Below are positions 58,984-64,000 of a DNA stretch of 64,000 nucleotides, one piece after another. The position numbers and the translations under genes are program-made. Position 1 is the first letter of the stretch, and each line of letters starts with the position of its first letter. The stretch spans positions 1-64,000 of the forward strand of contig CAZSBG010000003.1 in the NCBI GenBank assembly GCA_964605145.1. Reading direction: 5' to 3'. A model generated the notes under the pieces. It saw only the letters and a program-made list of their open reading frames with translations. It ran no database searches and was not told the origin of the DNA. The stretch comes from CAZSBG01 sp964605145 (GTDB lineage: Bacteria; Zhuqueibacterota; Zhuqueibacteria; Thermofontimicrobiales; Thermofontimicrobiaceae).

Positions 58984-60807
58984 TTATTTGGAAATATCCC
59001 CCAAAATTTCATCCAACTGCAACTCGCGCAGTTTCTCCGGCGTGGGAATGCCATTTTCATCCCAGCCCATGAGCTGGTAATATTCGGCGCGCATTTCGTC
59101 CAATTCCACTACGTGGCCTTTGGCCGGACCTTTTGCAAGCGGCTCGCTCAGGCAGCGTTTGGGAAGGGTATCATCCTTTTTGGTGAGTCCTTCTCGCACA
59201 TTGAACATGCGGGCCAGGGTGGTCACGCGCTCCCCCACTTTTTCCAGTTCGCGCGGATTTTTATAATCAAACCCGGTACATGGATTGACCATCTGCCACA
59301 CCTCTTTCAGCGTGAAGCCGAACTTGGTGAAATAGCAAATAATGGCGCAGTCGATGACCGCGGTGTCCAACTGATTCATCTTGAACAACGACGCTTTGCC
59401 GGAGACCTCCAGCGGATCGGCGCCGCCCATAAGCTCGCTCAGCGGCGAACCGTGGAGATGACACGCGCCCCGTTCGGAAATGGCGTAGCTGAGTCCCACA
59501 CCTTTGGCCCCGCGCGGCAGATAACCGGGCATTTCCAGGCCCTTCACGTGCATGGCATATTCTTCACTGCCGGGATAATTTTTGCTGAATTCGCGCACGC
59601 CTTTTTCCAGTTTCGCACCGATTCCTTCCCCGGCACAGATTTTTTTCGTCAGTTCAATGAGCGCTTCGCTGCTGCCCCATGTAGCCTCAATGCCATCGAG
59701 GTCAGCATTTGACAATATTTTGCGCTGATAAAGTTCCATGACAAAACCGATAATCACGCCCACGCTGATGGTATCGATACCGAAATCATCGCACAGGTGG
59801 TTCACCTTGATGATAGCCTCGCGATCAGTGACGCCGCAGTTACTGCCCAGCGCGAAAATGGTTTCATACTCCGGGCCGTCCACGCGCATGCCCAGTTTTT
59901 TGTGCTGAGCGATCTTTGTGCAGCCAATGCCGCAGCCGTAACACGCAGCCGACTCGTTCCAGTATTCATCGGTCCATGTTTCCCCCCACAATTCCTGATG
60001 GCCTTCGAATTGTCCTTCCTGGAAATTGCGCGTCGGCAATCCCCCGGCCGCGTTGATGAGCTCGACGATATTGGCAGTGCCGTGCTCCTTCATCCGCTGA
60101 ATCTGCGAGCTCATGCGCAGCATTCGATTGGCGACCCACACCATCTCCTGGAACAGAGCAGGGTCTTTCACAGCCACCGCGCCGGTGCCCCGAACTGCCA
60201 CAGCTTTGAGATTTTTCGAGCCCATAACAGCGCCGGCGCCGCCGCGTCCGGCAGTGCGCAGATCGCAGAAAATTCCTGCGATGGGCGCCATACGCTCCGC
60301 TGCCTGGCCTATCACCGCGGTTTTGAACTCCTTGCCATATTTTTCCGTCAGCTTTGTCGTTGCTGCCATGGTGCCGGTTCCCCAAAGATCGCCGGCATCG
60401 TCCAGCCGAACCGAGTCGTTATCGATGACCAGCACTTTTGGCGAAGCAGCCCGGCCGGTCATCACGATGGCGTCGTAGCCGGCCCATTTCATGGTCTGGC
60501 CGAAAAAACCACCGGCATAGGAATCGAGAATGGTGCCGGTGGCCGGACTTTTGGTGAATACGCCCAATCGCCCGGCAGTGGGCGCTGTGGTGCCGGTGAG
60601 CGGGCCGACCGCAAAAATGAGCGGGACTTTAGGCGCGAGCGGATCGGTATGCGGCGCCAATTCGTTGTACAAAATCAAGCTGGCCAAACCCTTTCCGCCA
60701 AGCACCAGCCGCATGACTTTTTCATTCAATTCTTCAGTTTTAATCGTCCCGGTCGAAAGATCGACGCGCAGTATTTTATTCATGTATCCACAATCTCGAA
60801 GCGACAT
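58984..60807 (-). CDS. aldehyde:ferredoxin oxidoreductase (tungsten/molybdenum pterin)
   Basis: A 607-residue AOR-family enzyme that oxidises aldehydes to acids with ferredoxin. The N-terminal domain has NKILRVDLSTGTIKTEELNE and LVLGGKGLASLILYNELAP; LRTAGRGGAGAVMGSKNLKA is the pterin-binding signature. The [4Fe-4S] ligands are CYGCGIGCTK plus the distal Cys in QMVNPCTGFDYKNPRELEKV. AGERGACHLHG-like pterin contacts appear as SERGACHLHGSPLSELMG. The ATG at 60807 follows AGGAG; upstream codons are unlikely. Neighbours are a polyferredoxin-aldolase fusion and a MoaD-like gene. The natural substrate is unknown. Confidence 0.95.
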   Translation of the reverse strand: MSLRDCGYMNKILRVDLSTGTIKTEELNEKVMRLVLGGKGLASLILYNELAPHTDPLAPKVPLIFAVGPLTGTTAPTAGRLGVFTKSPATGTILDSYAGGFFGQTMKWAGYDAIVMTGRAASPKVLVIDNDSVRLDDAGDLWGTGTMAATTKLTEKYGKEFKTAVIGQAAERMAPIAGIFCDLRTAGRGGAGAVMGSKNLKAVAVRGTGAVAVKDPALFQEMVWVANRMLRMSSQIQRMKEHGTANIVELINAAGGLPTRNFQEGQFEGHQELWGETWTDEYWNESAACYGCGIGCTKIAQHKKLGMRVDGPEYETIFALGSNCGVTDREAIIKVNHLCDDFGIDTISVGVIIGFVMELYQRKILSNADLDGIEATWGSSEALIELTKKICAGEGIGAKLEKGVREFSKNYPGSEEYAMHVKGLEMPGYLPRGAKGVGLSYAISERGACHLHGSPLSELMGGADPLEVSGKASLFKMNQLDTAVIDCAIICYFTKFGFTLKEVWQMVNPCTGFDYKNPRELEKVGERVTTLARMFNVREGLTKKDDTLPKRCLSEPLAKGPAKGHVVELDEMRAEYYQLMGWDENGIPTPEKLRELQLDEILGDISK

Positions 60808-60869
60808 TTTCAGGCTCCTGGTATTTTCAATCAAAAAATTCTTTATGAATTAACCTTATTTTAGAAGCA

Positions 60870-61997
60870 CTACAAACCAACAAATACTTCAAAATTTTCC
60901 TGTGTAATAAATTGGAATTCGCTGTTTGGATAATTTTCTATAAATGAATTCGGTATTTTCTTTTTTGCTTTTTGCCATTTTATTTCAAACGCATGAAGCA
61001 TACCACCTTCTTCTTCAATATAGTCGATTTCCTGTTGTTTATGCGTTCTCCAAAAATACGTATTCACGAAATAATCAGTATTCGAATTTCGTTTCAATCG
61101 TTCACTAATAATGAAATTTTCCCATAGCTGGCCTTTATCCTGTCTAAGATGCATTGGATTTAAATTATTTATCAATGCATTTCGAACTCCTGTATCGTAG
61201 AAATATATCTTTCGAAGACGTTTTAATTCATTTCTTATATTTCGACTAAATGGGGAAAGTCTAAATATCACGAATGCCTTCTCTAATAGCTGAATATAAT
61301 TCGAAACCGTTTCTTTTGAAACACCTAATAAATTGGACAATTCTTTAAACGAGACTTCCTGACCTATTTGTAAAGCAAGCGCAGTCAAAAGTTTTTCAAG
61401 CATTTCAGGACGTCGAATATCCTGGAATTGAAAAACGTCTTTGAAAAGATAACTCGAAGTCAATTCTCTTAATAATTTTGAACTTTCTTCTGGTTTCGTT
61501 TCTACTTCGGGGTACATACCAAATATTATTTTGCGCTCAAGAATTCTTCGAATTTCTATGAGGGAATACTTTTGAGTCAATTCAATTAAGGATAATGGGA
61601 ACAGTTGAAATTCGTATTTCCTTCCAGTCAAAGGCTCTGTTACACTATTTGATAAATCAAAAGACGACGACCCGGTCGCTATAACCTGTACATCAGGAAA
61701 ATTATCAACCAGAAGCTTCAAAGTAAGCCCGATATCCGGCACTCGCTGAGCTTCATCGATGAAGATAATCTTTCTGTTGCCTAAAAGGAGTTGCAAATTT
61801 GTTGACGTGGCATTTGTTAAACTGTTTCGAATATCTGTTTCATCGCAATTCAAAAAAAGAGTATCATCCATGGGATAGTTCTCCATGATTGTCTTAATCA
61901 TGGTTGTTTTCCCAACCTGCCGTGCACCATAAATTATAATGCACTTTTGTTTAAAGAAATGCTTTTCAATTGTATTTTGAATATTTCGAATAAACAT
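60870..61997 (-). CDS. AAA ATPase with DUF4143 (archaeal-type ATP-binding protein)
   Basis: A 375-residue ATPase: Walker A GARQVGKTTMI, Walker B KIIFIDEAQRVPD, sensor ATGSSSFDLSN, a winged-helix region (FKELSNLLGVSKETVSNYIQ) and the C-terminal DUF4143 nuclease-like part with FEIKWQKAKKK. This group is widespread, patchy and often mobile; its cellular role is unclear, some members being linked to toxin-antitoxin functions. The gene is visibly richer in A and T than the aldolase and AOR genes on both sides, and it splits that otherwise coherent group, suggesting acquisition. AAGGATGG precedes the ATG; a promoter with an inverted repeat lies upstream. Confidence 0.9.
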   Translation of the reverse strand: MFIRNIQNTIEKHFFKQKCIIIYGARQVGKTTMIKTIMENYPMDDTLFLNCDETDIRNSLTNATSTNLQLLLGNRKIIFIDEAQRVPDIGLTLKLLVDNFPDVQVIATGSSSFDLSNSVTEPLTGRKYEFQLFPLSLIELTQKYSLIEIRRILERKIIFGMYPEVETKPEESSKLLRELTSSYLFKDVFQFQDIRRPEMLEKLLTALALQIGQEVSFKELSNLLGVSKETVSNYIQLLEKAFVIFRLSPFSRNIRNELKRLRKIYFYDTGVRNALINNLNPMHLRQDKGQLWENFIISERLKRNSNTDYFVNTYFWRTHKQQEIDYIEEEGGMLHAFEIKWQKAKKKIPNSFIENYPNSEFQFITQENFEVFVGL

Positions 61998-62015
61998 TCT
62001 GCCATCCTTTTTAAT

Positions 62016-62070
62016 AGTAAATTAGGCGATTATACTCGCTTAATTTACTAGAAATAAGGCTAATTGTCAA
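62016..62070 (-). promoter_or_regulatory. promoter with operator-like inverted repeat, DUF4143 ATPase gene
   Basis: On the minus strand TTGACA (62070-62065), a 17-bp spacer and TAAATT (62047-62042). A 9-bp inverted repeat AGTAAATTA/TAATTTACT (62041-62049 with 62016-62024) overlaps the -10 region, with a second TATAAT between its arms. This looks like an operator for autoregulation, or a stem in the leader. Confidence 0.45.
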
Positions 62071-62164
62071 GAAAGATTTTACTTTTAACGCCAAATTCAT
62101 ACAATTCCGATATCCCTGGAACACAAACAGAACTATCAAAATCGCGTTGCGAATAATACTCTTA

Positions 62165-63412
62165 TTATTTCACCAATATCGCACCATACTTGCACCAGCG
62201 CGCGCATTGGGGAGTGCCGCCGCACAGATCGCAAATGACAGGGAATCCTTCGCCGTCAAAATAGATCACGCTGAATGGGCACACCTCCGCGCAAACGCCG
62301 CATTTGTTGCAGAGTGATTTGTTCAACTCGATGTGGCCCTTTTCATTGATGAACAACGCTCCCGGCGCGCACGATTTGATGCATTTTTCACACAGCGTGC
62401 ACACGTTCACTTTGTTCAGCGGCGGCTCCTGATCCACCGGTTTGGAATCGATTCGCAGCCGCGCGCCGTCGATGCCAAATCTTGATTGATGCGCCTGAAC
62501 GCAGACTGTTTCGCACACCAGGCATCCGACGCAATTCTTTGAATTGGCCCGCAATCGAATTTTGCCCTCGCGCGGCGCTTCATAAATTTCTTCGATGGTT
62601 TTGTAACCGTGGACGAGATCGCACAAATCCTCCACCATTTTTTTTGGGTCTTTGGCTTTGGTCACATTTCGGCCAAACACGGTGCCGCTGGCCCCGGCGC
62701 GCAGGGCTTCATCGACCAACTCCAGTGCATCGCGGGGCACATCGGACTTGGCGCCGCCCAACACCAGCACCGGCACTTTGGACTGATCCACCAATTGCTT
62801 GAACGTCATCACATCCCCGGTGTACGGAATTTTCAGGGCGTCCGCCCCAATTTCGACCGCGATTCGCGCCGAAGCGATGAGGATTTCCGCAATGTTCACC
62901 CCGGTGACCATGCCGCCCACAGCCATGGGCTCGATAATGAGCGGCAGTCCCACCTTGCGGCATTCCTGTGCAAACACCGCCGCCTGCTCGATGTTGAGCG
63001 ATTCAAATTCATCGCTGTAACCGATGAAATAATAAATCGTAATCGCCGAAACGCCTATATGCAGCGCGTGTTTGGCGCGGGAGGTCGCCATTTTCCTGAA
63101 CTTGATCACCGGCAGCACATTGCTGACATTGGCGCCACCCAATCGCGGCAGGTTCATCCAGTCTGCGCGGGCGATGACCGCCGGCTTGTCTTTACCCTGA
63201 AACATGTGCCCCATACGCTGCACCGTGCCGAACGACATGAGCACGCCATCGGCTCCCCCGGCAATTACCTGTGCCAGAATATTCTTCAAATTGATCACAT
63301 TGGCCGTCGGGTCGGACATCCAGCCGTGATCCGCCGCTACACAGACCGCTTTTCCATCGGCAGGATTGAACAACCGATTCATCCTGGCCGTTTTGCCTGG
63401 ACTCGAATACAT
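62165..63412 (-). CDS. class I aldolase (DhnA/DeoC-type) fused to a polyferredoxin
   Basis: A 415-residue fusion. Residues 1-285 form a (beta/alpha)8 aldolase of the DhnA/archaeal fructose-bisphosphate aldolase group: KAVCVAADHGWMSDPTANVI, VGLPLIIEPMAVGGMVTGVN, and GADALKIPYTGDVMTFKQLV where the Lys is the Schiff-base residue; LVLGGAKSDVPRDALELVDE forms the phosphate site. Residues 290-415 contain iron-sulfur cysteines in CVGCLVCETVC, CTLCEKCIKSCAPG, CNKCGVCAEVCP and CDLCGGTPQCARWC, enough for about three to four [4Fe-4S] clusters; the last part resembles the ferredoxin partner of AOR. It is encoded 3 bp after a second aldolase-like gene and near AOR. Confidence 0.85.
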   Translation of the reverse strand: MYSSPGKTARMNRLFNPADGKAVCVAADHGWMSDPTANVINLKNILAQVIAGGADGVLMSFGTVQRMGHMFQGKDKPAVIARADWMNLPRLGGANVSNVLPVIKFRKMATSRAKHALHIGVSAITIYYFIGYSDEFESLNIEQAAVFAQECRKVGLPLIIEPMAVGGMVTGVNIAEILIASARIAVEIGADALKIPYTGDVMTFKQLVDQSKVPVLVLGGAKSDVPRDALELVDEALRAGASGTVFGRNVTKAKDPKKMVEDLCDLVHGYKTIEEIYEAPREGKIRLRANSKNCVGCLVCETVCVQAHQSRFGIDGARLRIDSKPVDQEPPLNKVNVCTLCEKCIKSCAPGALFINEKGHIELNKSLCNKCGVCAEVCPFSVIYFDGEGFPVICDLCGGTPQCARWCKYGAILVK

Positions 63413-63415
63413 ATT

Positions 63416-64000
63416 CTATTTTCCCTCTTTTAATTTCGTTATCGAATTGAGAAAATCTGCTTCCTCCAAAATCTTCTCGGAAAAAAGCAGGCCCTGCACG
63501 CCCAGATCGAAAACAGTGTCGGACTTGGCTTTGCTTAGCATTTTTTCCGTCCGCGCGATGACCGGCACCGTTGACCAGCCGGTAATGAGCGACAAGCTTT
63601 CTTCGCTGCAAAGTGGAATAATCATTGCGTCAGCCCCTGCTTCCATCATGAACGACACGCCCAATTTAATGGTGTCCTCATAATTAATTTCACCCACGTT
63701 CGGTCCGATGGGACGAATGTCCACAAATACCGGCAGCGAAATTTCGTAGCTATCCCGCAGCAGATGGGAAATGGAGCGAATATTTATGGCTTCGAAATCG
63801 TCGCCAAAGCCCATGAACAGCGTTGCTACAGCAGCCGAACCTCCCAGAGCCAGCACATCCCGGGCCGACGAAATTTCAATGCGCCGCACATCGCTCACCG
63901 GCAGACAGAAATCGGCGCCGCGATAGGCGTTTGTCCAATCCACGCGCACCAAACCGGTTCCGCGTTTTTTCCCGCCAAGTTCGTGGGAGAGATGTTCCAT
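63416..64000 (-). CDS. aldolase-like paralogue lacking the Schiff-base lysine (5' end at the window edge)
   Basis: 194 residues are visible, reaching the window edge; an ATG is the last codon there, but the gene may extend further. It is a TIM-barrel of the same DhnA/DeoC-like type as the fusion protein: RIEISSARDVLALGGSAAVA, DSYEISLPVFVDIRPIGPNV, MEAGADAMIIPLCSEESLSL and KSDTVFDLGVQGLLFSEKIL. At the position of the catalytic Lys (GADALKIPY in the neighbour) it reads GADAMIIPL, so it cannot form the usual Schiff base. It is probably a non-catalytic or altered partner of the adjacent aldolase; they are separated by 3 bp. Confidence 0.75.
   Translation of the reverse strand: MEHLSHELGGKKRGTGLVRVDWTNAYRGADFCLPVSDVRRIEISSARDVLALGGSAAVATLFMGFGDDFEAINIRSISHLLRDSYEISLPVFVDIRPIGPNVGEINYEDTIKLGVSFMMEAGADAMIIPLCSEESLSLITGWSTVPVIARTEKMLSKAKSDTVFDLGVQGLLFSEKILEEADFLNSITKLKEGK

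Noticed and set aside
60530..60853. Possible phage or integron structures around the AOR/aldolase region
   Set aside because: No integrase, att-like repeat or phage gene is visible; only the DUF4143 ATPase looks foreign.
59797..60864. A 355-codon plus-strand frame opposite the AOR gene, and a 274-codon frame at 62609-63433 opposite the aldolase fusion
   Set aside because: Compositionally biased (Ala/Arg/His-rich) antisense shadows of GC-rich genes with unmistakable products.

Overview
The window looks like a chromosomal segment of a Gram-negative bacterium of the Bacteroidota/Calditrichota (FCB) neighbourhood. The hints are a decayed type-IX-secretion-style C-terminal sorting tail, a golvesin-like domain, TolC/RND/lipoprotein envelope genes, a four-helix-bundle (S23-like) relic, and frequent TTG/GTG starts with good Shine-Dalgarno sites. 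One promoter is a perfect sigma-70 consensus (TTGACA, 17 bp, TATAAT). The lineage call is inference; there is no rRNA in the window. Layout: 0.8-7.1 kb is a tripartite RND efflux system (TolC, adaptor, pump) on the minus strand, interrupted by a decayed four-helix-bundle gene. 7.2-11.6 kb is an ABC ATPase plus a very large permease fused to an M1-peptidase-like exoplasmic region without a HExxH. 12.7-16.3 kb holds an ECF sigma factor, a small membrane protein and two Spy/CpxP-like periplasmic proteins, with a decayed REP-associated transposase between. 16.6-22.8 kb carries a DUF1761 protein, a GT2 glycosyltransferase, an MscS channel, a serine hydrolase, tmRNA (not a protein gene; minus strand) and a lipoprotein. 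22.9-24 kb is a MNT/HEPN toxin-antitoxin-type pair whose HEPN gene is split by two insertions of one 164-bp miniature transposon. 24.2-27.8 kb has uvrA and an RsbW-like kinase. 28.4-31.6 kb is a corrinoid-methyltransferase-type cluster (RACo-like activator, homocysteine S-methyltransferase, PqqD-like protein). 32.8-35.2 kb has hicBA inserted beside pyrE with a duplicated pyrE 3' end, then pyrF. 35.6-39.3 kb encodes a two-subunit membrane oxidoreductase whose second subunit is a bd-oxidase-like domain fused to an eight-haem cytochrome c region. 39.6-47.9 kb runs from an M48 protease into a signalling cluster: LysM membrane protein, zinc-ribbon/pseudokinase/PP2C phosphatase, VWA protein, zinc-ribbon/FHA protein and a Ser/Thr kinase. 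48.2-53 kb has a SlyD-like isomerase, a nucleoside phosphorylase, a monoacylglycerol-lipase-like hydrolase, glpK and a DUF6599-like protein. 53-56.6 kb has a transglutaminase, a membrane protein with its XRE regulator, and a MoaD/ThiS-like sulfur carrier. 57.3-64 kb holds an unknown gene, an aldehyde:ferredoxin oxidoreductase (AOR), an AT-rich DUF4143 ATPase and two aldolase-like genes, one fused to a polyferredoxin. A dominant theme is miniature mobile DNA. There are six copies of one element, every one exactly 164 bp between TA dinucleotides (IS630/Tc1-mariner style). Three further elements have GTAA termini and 8-bp target duplications (IS66 style). No matching transposase is present. Removing two of the 164-bp copies in silico rebuilds an intact 129-residue HEPN protein, which proves mobility and gene inactivation at this locus. 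Several functional units look coherent: aldolase to aldehyde oxidation to ferredoxin (AOR locus), lipase to glycerol kinase, and kinase/phosphatase/FHA/VWA signalling.
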